A stretch of 64,000 bases of DNA from Chordicoccus furentiruminis (GCF_019355395.1 NZ_CP048829.1:2459001-2523000); one strand, 5' to 3'; positions 23,953 through 32,681 are shown, counted from the first letter of the stretch. Notes: a model not told the origin generated them from the sequence alone. Program-made: numbers and translations.

Positions 23953-25551
23953 TTATGAATTACTCTTCGGTACGAGCGAATTGTAAATATTTTCCTTAAA
24001 CACGAGAAAACGGCTGTTTCCCTGTGATGTGACGAAAAGGTCAATAACATCTTCCAGACTTTTTACTTTTTCCAGATCAAATACATCCTCCTTGGTAAAT
24101 TTGAAGGCGTCATCCCACAGGTACTTCAGCACCTTTTCGGGAAAACGGCTGATTTGCCGTTCGCTGCCATCGCCGACAGCAAGATCCTCCTCTGAAACGA
24201 AATGGGTGCCAAGACGCTTATCTTCGGAGGACGTCATCCTTATGTTTTTGCCGAGGATGAAATTGTTAATCTCGGTAAAGAAATGCTCCCATGTTACATC
24301 GGTATCAAGGATCTTTGTCCCGGCAAATCGTCTCTCATCCTCTTCATCGTGGAATCTGTTCCTGATCAGTCGCATACTCCATCTGCGCTGAAAAGCCGTG
24401 TCCAAAGTGAAAACATTCTGGTCACTTGTATTCATGGTGCAGAGAATGCACATGTTCGACGGAATTGATACCTTGTGGCTGTCATCCAAATATACGATTT
24501 TTGCTATGTCAGCATTGGTGATTTCATATTCGCTGTTACCGTCCTTGTCGCGGTCAAGCAGTTGAAATACATCTCCGAAAATGGCCGGAGCGTTGCCGCG
24601 GTTCACTTCCTCGATAACCAGGTAATACATCTTTTCGGGGTTGATATAAGCTTTACGAACCAGCTTTGTAAAGGGGCCTGCTGAGAATTCATAGCTTACG
24701 CTACCATCATCAGAAACCTTGGGAAGAATCTGGCCGACGAAATCAGAATATGTGTAATCAGGATGAAAGACCAGACGCTCCATGCGATCTTCATTATCGC
24801 AGTATTCATGTTTGATAGTCCAAGATTTGCCTGCGCCGGGGACACCATATAGAATAATATTAGTTCCACCTTTGATTCTTCGTTCGTCGTAGTGTGCGGC
24901 ATTCGCTGTTACGGAATCTGCTTCATTTCCGGCCTTACTTTGATATTCCTTCATGAAGGCTAATAGCTCAGTCTCAAGGTCATCATACACATCACCATAT
25001 TCGGCGAGATAGTAAATGACGTTTCCAAGGTAGCCGGAAGAGGCATCAGGGACTGCTATTTTTTTAAGTACACAGGAACCAAAAATATCCTTGCAGGAAC
25101 GAGTTGTCACTTTGTTCCCGTCTCTGATGTTAAGAAGTGCTTTGCCGGGCCTGAAATCAGGATCAGCCTGGATGAACTTCAGCATACGATCTTTGTCTTC
25201 ATCGTTATCAAATAATGCAGAAAACTGGTCGTTGTCAGTTCTTCCAGAAGCCAGATCTTTTATGATGTCCTGATTATTTCGAATTCTCAAGTCAAAGAAT
25301 TTACAATATGGATATAAAGCCTGTGCATATTTCTTACACACGACAGCAAGATAGAACCACTGGTTAGAGAAAAATACATTGTTGCTATCAGGCTTTACAA
25401 CAGAGGTGGCTCCGTATACTCTTGCATAGCTTTCTTCTTTTTCAAATATTGCCTGAAGGCGGCTTTGCATTGTTTCGGATAAAACTATTTCAGGTATATC
25501 ACTATCCAAAGCAGGGGGCTGAATATCAGCAGCTGTTAAATCTGAAAACAT
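23953..25551 (-). CDS. McrB-like AAA+ restriction protein
   Basis: 532 residues. The C-terminal half is a McrB-type AAA domain: Walker A Gly-Val-Pro-Gly-Ala-Gly-Lys-Ser (about 235-242), Val-Ile-Glu-Glu-Val-Asn-Arg-Gly (Walker B, about 313) and Thr-Met-Asn-Thr-Ser-Asp-Gln (about 376). The N-terminal half is probably the DNA-recognition part. In McrBC and LlaJI systems this subunit hydrolyses nucleotide and translocates on DNA to activate the nuclease encoded next to it. It lies 24 bp after the methyltransferase gene in one operon. Confidence 0.9.
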   Translation of the reverse strand: MFSDLTAADIQPPALDSDIPEIVLSETMQSRLQAIFEKEESYARVYGATSVVKPDSNNVFFSNQWFYLAVVCKKYAQALYPYCKFFDLRIRNNQDIIKDLASGRTDNDQFSALFDNDEDKDRMLKFIQADPDFRPGKALLNIRDGNKVTTRSCKDIFGSCVLKKIAVPDASSGYLGNVIYYLAEYGDVYDDLETELLAFMKEYQSKAGNEADSVTANAAHYDERRIKGGTNIILYGVPGAGKSWTIKHEYCDNEDRMERLVFHPDYTYSDFVGQILPKVSDDGSVSYEFSAGPFTKLVRKAYINPEKMYYLVIEEVNRGNAPAIFGDVFQLLDRDKDGNSEYEITNADIAKIVYLDDSHKVSIPSNMCILCTMNTSDQNVFTLDTAFQRRWSMRLIRNRFHDEEDERRFAGTKILDTDVTWEHFFTEINNFILGKNIRMTSSEDKRLGTHFVSEEDLAVGDGSERQISRFPEKVLKYLWDDAFKFTKEDVFDLEKVKSLEDVIDLFVTSQGNSRFLVFKENIYNSLVPKSNS

Positions 25552-25575
25552 ACTATAATCGTCCTCCTCCTTCTA

Positions 25576-26727
25576 TTACCTGACCGGCAGTTCTTCAATA
25601 ACATTGATTAATCTTCTTGCAACAGCCCGTACGACTGGGACGGCCACAGAATTGCCAAACTGTTTATAGGCCTGCGTGTCAGAGACGGGAATTATAAATT
25701 GTTCTGGGAAGCCCTGTAATCTGGCACATTCTCTTGGAGTGAGTTTACGTGGGTTTTTCCCATCCTGTTCTATAAGAATTTCACTTCCATCTTTATAGTA
25801 TCTTGCACTGATAGTATTTGTATATGGAGAATCATCGTTGAAAAGAGAGTAGCCGAAGCCATTTCCCTTTTCTTGGTGTTCCTTCTTACGACGCTGATGT
25901 CCCTCCCAAAGAGAGTCGCTTATTGTATATTTTTCATCAACATTATGCTCGAGTATATCGCCAAGACGGGTGGGCTCATAGGTTGGTTCCGGAAACTCAA
26001 AATCATAATCTTCGGGCAGATCGAAGTATTCCCGATCTAAACCAATAATATAAATGCGCTCTCTATTTTGAGGTACGCCAAAATCCCCGGCCCTAAGTAT
26101 TGCATATTTATGATAGTAATTTAGGTTATCGAGGTGCTCTAAAATCACACGAAGAGTCCGACCTTTATCATGGCCTTTTAACTGCTTGACATTTTCTAAT
26201 AAAAAAGCCTTGGGTCGTTTTTCTTTAAGAATCCGTTCAATCTCAAAGAAGAGTGTTCCGCGTGTATCTGAGAAACCTTTCTTTAGACCTGCCTGTGAAA
26301 AAGGCTGGCAAGGAAAGCCACCGAGGAGGATATCAAAATCAGGAATATCTGATGCTTCTATCTTGGTGATATCACCCTGGGGTTCTTCGCCGAAGTTGAC
26401 GCGATATGTTTTTTGGGCGAATTTATCCCACTCAGATGTAAACACACATTTGCCTCCCAGTTCCTGGAAAGGTATACGTATCCCACCGATTCCCGCGAAC
26501 AAATCTATAAAGCGGAACTCACCATCTCCTTGAGCTGGCCTGAAAGGAATCGCTTCGGCAAATCTCATTATGCTGTTATATTCCAACGTGGATGGGGTTG
26601 ATTCGCCGTTTTCCCATCGCCTTAAAGTGCGATCGCCATTTCGCCCCATTCCGAGTGCATCTGCAAAATCTTTTTGAGTAAGGCCAAGCTGCTTACGCTT
26701 TTCCTTGATCTCCTCACTAATGCTCAT
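25576..26727 (-). CDS. DNA cytosine-5 methyltransferase with N-terminal HTH
   Basis: 383 residues. Residues 5-45 form an XRE helix-turn-helix. The remainder carries C5-methylase motifs in order: Asp-Leu-Phe-Ala-Gly-Ile-Gly-Gly (I), Gly-Gly-Phe-Pro-Cys-Gln-Pro-Phe-Ser (IV, catalytic Cys), Glu-Asn-Val (VI), Gln-Asn-Arg-Glu-Arg-Ile-Tyr (VIII) and Gln-Phe-Gly-Asn-Ser-Val (X). It protects host DNA from the restriction genes. The fused HTH suggests autorepression at the divergent promoter region, as known for other HTH-bearing C5 methylases. AGGAGGT precedes the ATG. Confidence 0.95.
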   Translation of the reverse strand: MSISEEIKEKRKQLGLTQKDFADALGMGRNGDRTLRRWENGESTPSTLEYNSIMRFAEAIPFRPAQGDGEFRFIDLFAGIGGIRIPFQELGGKCVFTSEWDKFAQKTYRVNFGEEPQGDITKIEASDIPDFDILLGGFPCQPFSQAGLKKGFSDTRGTLFFEIERILKEKRPKAFLLENVKQLKGHDKGRTLRVILEHLDNLNYYHKYAILRAGDFGVPQNRERIYIIGLDREYFDLPEDYDFEFPEPTYEPTRLGDILEHNVDEKYTISDSLWEGHQRRKKEHQEKGNGFGYSLFNDDSPYTNTISARYYKDGSEILIEQDGKNPRKLTPRECARLQGFPEQFIIPVSDTQAYKQFGNSVAVPVVRAVARRLINVIEELPVR

Positions 26728-26898
26728 TAAGTGCGTACCTCCTAACCGTCGACTCTTAGGTCAAACTGTCCTCATTTTATCACAAATCCGCCCTCTTGGG
26801 AAGGGGAATTTCTAAGAAAATTTCGGAAAATTATGTACATTTCGTCTCCTCCTTGGTAAAATAAAGTGTTAGGCATATTCAAAGGGGGGTGCATCGAA
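26728..26898. promoter_or_regulatory. divergent promoter region of the restriction cluster
   Basis: The 171 bp between the two divergent operons must hold both promoters. An A/T-rich stretch (CATTTTATCACA near 26772, TAAAATAAAG near 26857) offers -10 candidates, but I could not fix -35 boxes. It is the logical binding place for the methylase's HTH domain. Confidence 0.45.
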
Positions 26899-27624
26899 AT
26901 GCCTTTTATTCAGGATTTTCAAGATATAAAAGCCAAAATCAAAACTGACATCTCTCAATCGCAACTCATAATGGATGAAACATTGAGAAGAAGTGGATAC
27001 GATACGGCTTCCCCTGAAGTTCAGTATGATCATATCTACGACATTCTTGCTGCGAGAGATTCTGTGCATAACGATATTCTTGCAGCTGGGTTGACAGAAG
27101 ATGTTAAGGTCACAGGAAGTGTAACTGAATTGATCTGTAAAATAGGGCTGGATGCTGCAGCACAGGGCAGATATGATAAGTTGCCAAAAACATGGGACTG
27201 GATTGGCGATTTTGCCATTATGGGTTCTCCGTTCAATTTGTTCGTTTCTGTGAAAAGCTATAAAGCGAAAGAGCGTCTTATTGTTAGTGGAACCGGACAA
27301 AATGCTGCTCCGGTTGTGGGCTATGGCCTTTTTGATGATCCAAAGGAATGGACCCCGGATCGGGTAAAGCAGTACCGTCAGAGGGGCTTTATTGCAATCT
27401 ATATGCCTCGGACACTGTATGATACTCTTGCGGACATGGATGCATCCAAACCGGGGCTTTCTAAAAAACTGCAGAAGAAGTATGCCAAAGATAAAGGTTA
27501 TCCGGCTACCGAAATACTGAATATTTACGACCGTCCGCTGTTAAGAAAAATCGAGGAATTCACTTCAGATGTCTCTAATGTTTGTTTACCAACAAGCTAT
27601 ACATTAGACTTGTCAAGGTATTAA
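26899..27624 (+). CDS. probable type II restriction endonuclease
   Basis: 241 residues from the ATG at 26899, chosen for its GGGGGG-rich ribosome site; an upstream GTG has none. Residues 95-125 contain Trp-Ile-Gly-Asp-Phe-Ala-Ile-Met-Gly-Ser-Pro-Phe-Asn-Leu-Phe-Val-Ser-Val-Lys-Ser-Tyr-Lys, which fits a PD-(D/E)XK core with Asp and Ser-Val-Lys. I do not recognise the exact family. Position, three bases before vsr and divergent from a methylase, supports a nuclease role. It gives the locus a second nuclease besides the LlaJI/McrB pair. Confidence 0.6.
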   Translation: MPFIQDFQDIKAKIKTDISQSQLIMDETLRRSGYDTASPEVQYDHIYDILAARDSVHNDILAAGLTEDVKVTGSVTELICKIGLDAAAQGRYDKLPKTWDWIGDFAIMGSPFNLFVSVKSYKAKERLIVSGTGQNAAPVVGYGLFDDPKEWTPDRVKQYRQRGFIAIYMPRTLYDTLADMDASKPGLSKKLQKKYAKDKGYPATEILNIYDRPLLRKIEEFTSDVSNVCLPTSYTLDLSRY

Positions 27625-27627
27625 GCT

Positions 27628-28047
27628 ATGGCAGACGTTCATTCCAAAGAGACTCGAAGTTATAACATGTCCAGAATCAGGGGAAAAGATACCAAGCCAG
27701 AGGAAATGGTAAGAAAGTATCTTTTTTCAAAAGGATTACGGTACCGGAAAAACGATAAAAGATTTCCGGGGCATCCGGATATTGTGCTTCCCAAGTATAA
27801 CGTCATTGTCTTTGTTCACGGTTGTTTTTGGCATTTACATGAGAACTGCAAATATGCCAGATTGCCATCCTCTAATGTTGAGTTTTGGGAATCAAAACTC
27901 AATGGTAACAAAAGTCGAGATGAGAAGGTAAAAACTGAACTTGAAAAGATGGGGTGGACAGTTCTGACGATTTGGGAATGTGAATTAAAGACTGATAAAC
28001 GCGAGAAGACACTTCAGACTCTCTATGAAAAAATTGTGGCTTCCTGA
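27628..28047 (+). CDS. vsr: very short patch repair endonuclease Vsr
   Basis: 139 residues with all family marks: Ser-Arg-Ile-Arg-Gly-Lys-Asp-Thr-Lys-Pro-Glu (about 16-26), Pro-Gly-His-Pro-Asp-Ile-Val-Leu-Pro (about 48-56), Val-His-Gly-Cys-Phe-Trp-His (about 65-71) and the C-terminal Val-Leu-Thr-Ile-Trp-Glu-Cys-Glu-Leu. Vsr nicks T:G mismatches that arise when 5-methylcytosine deaminates, so it offsets the mutagenic effect of the nearby C5 methylase. It follows the nuclease gene after three bases. Confidence 0.96.
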   Translation: MADVHSKETRSYNMSRIRGKDTKPEEMVRKYLFSKGLRYRKNDKRFPGHPDIVLPKYNVIVFVHGCFWHLHENCKYARLPSSNVEFWESKLNGNKSRDEKVKTELEKMGWTVLTIWECELKTDKREKTLQTLYEKIVAS

Positions 28048-28059
28048 AAGCAGGTACGC

Positions 28060-28097
28060 CCGGCACCTATTACACATATAGGTGCCGGCGCTTTTTT
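28060..28097 (+). terminator. strong intrinsic terminator after vsr
   Basis: A perfect 11-bp stem CCGGCACCTAT/ATAGGTGCCGG (28060-28070 with 28078-28088) followed by CGC and seven T. It separates the restriction cluster from the convergent prophage DNA polymerase operon. Confidence 0.92.
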
Positions 28098-30085
28098 TAG
28101 TCCTTCTTATAAAAGCTGCACTCATAGCCATCGGCCCGCAGGAGCAGACCCGGTATCCAAGGAGGTGTCCTCCCCATCTGGTCACAGACTTCCTGCAGGG
28201 ACACATCCTTCCTGGCTTCGATGATCAGTTCATCATGAACATGACCGCAGATGAAGCAGTGGGACAGCGTCCGCATTGCGTAGGCAAGAATGTCTCTGCT
28301 GACCGCCTGGACTATGTTCTCCACGAACTTCGGACCGTAGGATTCGATGCGGCTCCATTTCTTTTGTGCATCCACCCCCATGTAAGTGACGGACTCACCA
28401 CCGAACCTGTTCACACCGAGCTTGGGCTTTACATAGGCAAGTACCCTGCCGGAGGGCAGCGTGATGAACAGCATACCGCTCCGCACGGTGAACTCGACGT
28501 TTCCTACCTTCTGAGGAACCTTCCAACGGATGGCGGTCTTGATCGCATTGTCGACCGCCCACCAATAAGCCGTGATATTCGGATTGGATTCCCGCCACAT
28601 GTCTACAAGGGGCTGAAGCTCCTCCTCGGACAGCCCCATCTCAATGGCACCCATCGCTTTGAGAGCGCCGACCGATCCGCCGTAGCCGAGGGCGAGTTCG
28701 GCGATCTTGCCTTTCTGACGGAGGTGGGCGTTCTGGCCGTGCTTCTCGACCGGAACATGGAACATCTGGCTTGCGGAAGCGCAGTAGATGTCGCCGCCCG
28801 TGCGGAAAACCTCTGCGCGCCATTCCTCCCCGGCAAGGTGTGACAGCACACGCGCTTCGATGGCACTGAAGTCGCTGACGATGAACTTGTACCCGGGGCG
28901 CGGCACAAAGGCGGTGCGGATCAGTTCCGACAGAACGCCAGGGACGGAGTCATACAGCATATCGAGCATCTCATAATCTCCCTGTTTTACCAGTTCCCTT
29001 GCCTGTTCCAGATCCTCCATGTGGTTCTGGGGCAGGTTCTGCAACTGAATCAATCTGCCGGCCCATCGCCCGGAACGGTTGGCCCCGTAGAACTGGAACA
29101 TCCCGTGACAGCGGTCATCCCCGCAGACTGCGTTACGCATGGCTTCATACTTGCGGACGCTGCTCTTGGCAAGCTGGAGCCGGAGGGACAGCACCTCTGC
29201 CAGGTCATCAGGAGCGGTCTTTATCATGGCCGCGACTTCCTTCTTTCCCAGGCTTTCCGTCTCCATGCCGTTCTCGGCAAGATACTCCTTCATCTGTGCC
29301 ACCGAGTTCGGGTTTTCAAGCCCTGTCTTTTCCTGCATTTTTGAGGTCAGGCTGTCCTTTGAGAGAGCATCGATCCGGAGGGCTTCCGAAACCATGTCCT
29401 GATCGATCATGATGCCCCGGTCGTTGATTTCCTGGTCGAGGTGGTATTCGTCCCACACGAAATCCGGCACAGGGTAGTTGCGGAGCCGCTCCTGGATCTG
29501 CATCTCGACCTGGACGTCCCGCTCGTTGTATTTTTTGAACAGTTCCCACTTGTCAGGGGCGTGCTCCGGGAGGTTCCAGGTGCGCCCTCCATTGCTCTTT
29601 GTAGGCTTGCATGGGGTGCAGAAGAAGCGGATCAGATCTTTGCCTTCCTTCATTTTCTGCTCCTCAAATCCGAGAGCCGCACCGACCTTCTCCAGGGAAA
29701 GGGGAAGCCCGTTATAAGCAGCCCAGATCATCGTGCACCTCCAGGATGCCGGATCGAGGTATGCGGATGCCGGATCTTCCGTGACGCTGTAGCCGCGGAA
29801 GTACCGGGGATAGTTCCTTCTCAGCCACACGGAGAGACACACCCGCTCGAATGCGGCGTTATAGGCCCACTTGGTGACTGTATCATCAGAGAGGGCGGCA
29901 ATGATTTCTTCCGGGACTGCATCCCCGCAGGCAAGGTCATATACAGTGACGGGGCCGTTGTTCACGGACACGCCGAACAGCAGTATCCCGAAGTCCGGAG
30001 ACTCCGCATATTTATAGGCACCACACTTGGTGATGTCGACGCTTGATTTCGTCTCAAGGTCCAAAGACAGGCTTTTAATATTCAT
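28097..30085 (-). CDS. phage DNA polymerase, family A
   Basis: 662 residues. The N-terminal part is a 3'-5' exonuclease (Leu-Asp-Leu-Glu-Thr-Lys at 8-13, Trp-Ala-Tyr-Asn-Ala-Ala-Phe-Glu near 75, Tyr-Asn-Glu-Arg-Asp near 190). The C-terminal part is the polymerase domain with motif A Ser-Asp-Phe-Ser-Ala-Ile-Glu-Ala-Arg (about 403) and motif C His-Val-His-Asp-Glu-Leu-Ile (about 618). It copies the phage genome. It is the last gene of a leftward operon with DUF2815 and DUF2800 genes, a set often found together in phages of Bacillota. Confidence 0.95.
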   Translation of the reverse strand: MNIKSLSLDLETKSSVDITKCGAYKYAESPDFGILLFGVSVNNGPVTVYDLACGDAVPEEIIAALSDDTVTKWAYNAAFERVCLSVWLRRNYPRYFRGYSVTEDPASAYLDPASWRCTMIWAAYNGLPLSLEKVGAALGFEEQKMKEGKDLIRFFCTPCKPTKSNGGRTWNLPEHAPDKWELFKKYNERDVQVEMQIQERLRNYPVPDFVWDEYHLDQEINDRGIMIDQDMVSEALRIDALSKDSLTSKMQEKTGLENPNSVAQMKEYLAENGMETESLGKKEVAAMIKTAPDDLAEVLSLRLQLAKSSVRKYEAMRNAVCGDDRCHGMFQFYGANRSGRWAGRLIQLQNLPQNHMEDLEQARELVKQGDYEMLDMLYDSVPGVLSELIRTAFVPRPGYKFIVSDFSAIEARVLSHLAGEEWRAEVFRTGGDIYCASASQMFHVPVEKHGQNAHLRQKGKIAELALGYGGSVGALKAMGAIEMGLSEEELQPLVDMWRESNPNITAYWWAVDNAIKTAIRWKVPQKVGNVEFTVRSGMLFITLPSGRVLAYVKPKLGVNRFGGESVTYMGVDAQKKWSRIESYGPKFVENIVQAVSRDILAYAMRTLSHCFICGHVHDELIIEARKDVSLQEVCDQMGRTPPWIPGLLLRADGYECSFYKKD

Positions 30086-30143
30086 ATTGGTTTCCTTTCA
30101 AAAAGGCGGCGGGTGCTGTTCCACCTGCCGCCTCAAACTGTTT

Positions 30144-30314
30144 TTATTCAGTTTCTGCTGCTTCAGCTTCCTCCTGCGGAGCGTCCTTCCCGCGGAGTTT
30201 CTTCCGCACCCATTTCACCAGGCTGACCGCCAGGTATCCGATGAACCAGAGATCCATCGTGATGATCATGATGAAAGCGCACATGACCACGGTTTCTTTC
30301 ATATATTCGTACAT
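30144..30314 (-). CDS. small single-span membrane protein
   Basis: 56 residues with one hydrophobic segment (about 8-33), then a basic stretch (Lys-Trp-Val-Arg-Lys-Lys-Leu-Arg) and an acidic tail. A GAGGT ribosome site precedes the ATG. It lies in the gap between the DUF2815 and polymerase genes and is probably co-transcribed. Function is unknown; the topology suggests a cytoplasmic C-terminus. Confidence 0.65.
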   Translation of the reverse strand: MYEYMKETVVMCAFIMIITMDLWFIGYLAVSLVKWVRKKLRGKDAPQEEAEAAETE

Positions 30315-30374
30315 TGGCTTTTACCTCGTTTCAGTCAGGGCGGCAGGCGGGATGCCCACCGCCCGCGTTGTCAT

Positions 30375-30953
30375 TTATCCCAGAAAATCCTCATCGTCAT
30401 CATCGTCCAGGTCAGCGAAGTCATCCTCGGCACGGCTGTGTCCGCCGAGCGGGGTTCCGTCCGCCAGTTTCTGGATGTTGTTCAGGCCGCATGCGATGCC
30501 GCGGTTGCCGTTGCTGTTGAAGGCGTAAAAGTTGATGGACGCCCTGCCAATGATCCCGGAGTACAGTTCGCTGCTGTCCAGGATGGGGTTGCGGTCGGCA
30601 TCGACCACGCCCGGCTTGGTTGTGCTGTTGGCGTTCACGAACCAGGAGTTGGCGTAAGCCTCGTCACCCTTGCGGTCCTTGTCGCCGTCGCGGAGAGGGG
30701 TCTTAAGGTCAGCAAGGTCGGGGATGAACTTGCTCGTACCTTTCAGCTTGCTCTGGCCTTCCTCGTAGGCTGCCTGGATGGCGGCGCGGATCTTCGCTAC
30801 GGTCACGGTGTCGGACTTCGGGATGATCAGCGAAACGCTGTACTTCGGTGTGCCGCCGCCCAGCGGGACTTTCGGCTCGTTGACGTTCAGATAGGACATG
30901 ACAGTGTTCTTGCCGGTGATAACCTTTGTAGGATTCTTGACTGCGTTACTCAT
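30375..30953 (-). CDS. DUF2815 phage protein, probable ssDNA-binding role
   Basis: 192 residues from the ATG at 30953 (GGAGG ribosome site); a longer frame to 31022 would overlap the upstream gene needlessly. It matches DUF2815: Lys-Tyr-Ser-Val-Ser-Leu-Ile-Ile-Pro-Lys near residue 37, Gly-Ile-Ala-Cys-Gly-Leu-Asn-Asn-Ile-Gln near 150, and a very acidic C-terminal tail (Asp-Asp-Asp-Asp-Asp-Glu-Asp). Such tails are typical of single-stranded DNA-binding proteins. Its constant association with polymerase and DUF2800 genes supports a replication or recombination role. Confidence 0.85.
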   Translation of the reverse strand: MSNAVKNPTKVITGKNTVMSYLNVNEPKVPLGGGTPKYSVSLIIPKSDTVTVAKIRAAIQAAYEEGQSKLKGTSKFIPDLADLKTPLRDGDKDRKGDEAYANSWFVNANSTTKPGVVDADRNPILDSSELYSGIIGRASINFYAFNSNGNRGIACGLNNIQKLADGTPLGGHSRAEDDFADLDDDDDEDFLG

Positions 30954-32079
30954 AATCGTATTCCTCCATAAAATCATTAGCCGCTGCGTTAAACTCCGGA
31001 CGTTTGTCTGTATTTGGAGCAAGAACGGGTTTCCCCTGGGGCTTCACAACCAAACCCCGCAGCAATTCCTCAAATCTCTTTTTGCCTAACTGTCTGGTCA
31101 TGGCTGTGATGCCCAGCAGCTTCTTTTCATAAGGATCGTATCCGGCGTCCGATACGATCTGCGCGACCGCCGCCTCGTCTGTGTACCTGCGGTTGCTCCG
31201 GCCTTCGACCAGTTTGTACCCCGGGTACCTGACCCCGGAGAGCGCCTGGTTCAGCGCATAGGCTTTGATGTCCTCCGCCCAGGAAACCAGTGTGTCTATC
31301 TGCGGCAGGATCGCCGCGATCTCAGTCTCGTCCAGGGTGGGCGCGTCAGCGAAGTCGTACTGCGCGAGTTCCATAGCGTATTCAGCTCGTTTCCGGCAGC
31401 TTGCCTTTACCTTGCAGAACTGGCAGTGGTCGCCCGCATGGAATTCGCCGCCACCCTCATACGCGAGTTTGGCGATCGGGGCGAGGACTTCATCCGCCCA
31501 CTTCAGCAGCTCATCCTTCGTCAGTTCAAAGGTGTCCACGTTCTCACGGCGGGGCTGAAAGATGGAAAGGCGGATGCGGCGGATGTCGTACAGGTCTCCG
31601 AAGGTATCGACCGCGCCGAGGGCATAGCACTTCAGCTGACTGTTGTCGGTGGCTTCGACCAGAACGCCCACACCGAATTTGAAATCGATGATGTGCAGCA
31701 GGTCATCCGCCACGATCACGGCATCGCCGGTGCCGAAACCATGCTCGACCCATTTGGAGAAGTCCAGGGTCTGCTCGACACAGACCAGGGGGTCTTTGCA
31801 CAGCTTCTTTGCCTCTGCCACCTGTTCCATGACGAAGGCAGCGTAGCTTTCGGCGGCTTCCTGCATCTCGGCATCGTAGTACGTCAGGTCTTCGACCGGG
31901 TCCCTGCACGGCATCCCCAGGGCCTTCTCCAGAAGGTACTGGCAGAGTTCGTGCGCGTCCGTGCCCTGCTGGGCATAGGGGCTTCCCCGGTCTTCCTCCT
32001 GGGCGCATAGCTTTGCGCTCGGCGGACAGGCGAGCCATCTGTGGCTGGCTGACGCGGAGAGGTATGCGTGTTTAGGCAT
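30946..32079 (-). CDS. DUF2800 phage protein, Cas4/RecB-like nuclease fold
   Basis: 377 residues. Opens with Ala-Ser-Ala-Ser-His-Arg-Trp-Leu-Ala-Cys-Pro-Pro-Ser, typical of DUF2800. A PD-(D/E)XK core is suggested by Gly-Thr-Gly-Asp-Ala-Val and Leu-His-Ile-Ile-Asp-Phe-Lys-Phe-Gly (about 116-138). A Cys cluster (Cys-Gln-Phe-Cys-Lys-Val-Lys-Ala-Ser-Cys, about 218-227), together with an early Cys, resembles the Fe-S site of AddB/Cas4 nucleases. It probably resects phage DNA for recombination. It overlaps the DUF2815 gene by 8 bp. Confidence 0.87.
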   Translation of the reverse strand: MPKHAYLSASASHRWLACPPSAKLCAQEEDRGSPYAQQGTDAHELCQYLLEKALGMPCRDPVEDLTYYDAEMQEAAESYAAFVMEQVAEAKKLCKDPLVCVEQTLDFSKWVEHGFGTGDAVIVADDLLHIIDFKFGVGVLVEATDNSQLKCYALGAVDTFGDLYDIRRIRLSIFQPRRENVDTFELTKDELLKWADEVLAPIAKLAYEGGGEFHAGDHCQFCKVKASCRKRAEYAMELAQYDFADAPTLDETEIAAILPQIDTLVSWAEDIKAYALNQALSGVRYPGYKLVEGRSNRRYTDEAAVAQIVSDAGYDPYEKKLLGITAMTRQLGKKRFEELLRGLVVKPQGKPVLAPNTDKRPEFNAAANDFMEEYDYE

Positions 32080-32410
32080 TTCCGATCACCTCCGCCTCCG
32101 CCACAACGGTGGCGAGTTCCTCCGGGTCCGTGATCTCGGAAAGCTGCCTTACGCCGTGGGCGGTCAGGATCGCCTTTACCTCGGCACGGTACCCCGTCCT
32201 GGACTTCTCGGCGAGGATGCCCCTGACTTCCTCAAGTGTCCACACCTTCGCGGGTGCTTCTGTCTCGGGAGCCTTTACGGGTTCCTCCTTCGGGATGTCC
32301 TGTTTCTTTGCCGGGGCCTCGGAGCCTTCCAGTGCGGACACGATCTCGTCAATGTCAGCGGAGAGCTTCTTCAGCCCGTCAATGAGAACTGAGATATCTT
32401 TCTTTTTCAT
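32072..32410 (-). CDS. HeH/LEM-like small phage protein
   Basis: 112 residues: an N-terminal helix, an Ala/Pro/Lys/Glu-rich linker (about 28-56) and a C-terminal helix-extension-helix-like domain (Thr-Leu-Glu-Glu-Val-Arg-Gly-Ile-Leu-Ala-Glu-Lys-Ser, then Ala-Ile-Leu-Thr-Ala-His-Gly-Val). Such domains bind DNA in phage replication proteins. It is the first gene of the leftward replication operon, with AAAGGAGG before the ATG and a 33-bp element upstream, and overlaps the DUF2800 gene by 8 bp. Confidence 0.65.
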   Translation of the reverse strand: MKKKDISVLIDGLKKLSADIDEIVSALEGSEAPAKKQDIPKEEPVKAPETEAPAKVWTLEEVRGILAEKSRTGYRAEVKAILTAHGVRQLSEITDPEELATVVAEAEVIGNA

Positions 32411-32441
32411 TGAGGTTTGCCTCCTTTCTTTTGTTCTCGGT

Positions 32442-32652
32442 TTCCTACGCCCAGAAGTGGGTCAGTTTTACAGTGCGATTTGCATTTTTTCTGACCGCTC
32501 CTTTGCGTTCACCTTCCTACGCCCAAAAGTCCGCGGGTTTTACAGTCAGCTTTGAAAAAAAATCAGCCGGGTCGTTTTCCTTCTTAAAAAAGGAAGCGAT
32601 CCGGCTTTTTTCATTTTCTACTGTAAAAACGGCGCTGTTCTGGGCGTAGGAA
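32442..32652. promoter_or_regulatory. divergent control region with three copies of a 33-bp element
   Basis: Each element reads ACTGTAAAA, 12 variable bases, TGGGCGTAGGAA, and is exactly 33 bp. Two copies point left (32442-32474 and 32514-32546, starts 72 bp apart) and one points right (32620-32652). Each oriented copy leads toward a ribosome site of the divergent operons. They are probably promoters or activator sites of the phage; the outer boxes do not match a standard sigma-A promoter. Confidence 0.75.
32565..32606. terminator. bidirectional hairpin in the divergent control region
   Basis: AGCCGG (32565-32570) pairs with CCGGCT (32601-32606), with an inner TTCCTT/AAGGAA stem, a run of eight A on the left and six T on the right. 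It lies between the left- and right-pointing 33-bp elements and would insulate the two operons from each other. Confidence 0.75.
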
Positions 32653-32681
32653 GGCAGAACGATGAAAGGAGACACTTTCCT

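Noticed and set aside
28081-28843. A plus-strand frame of 253 codons after vsr
   Set aside because: Antisense to the conserved polymerase domain of the DNA polymerase gene.
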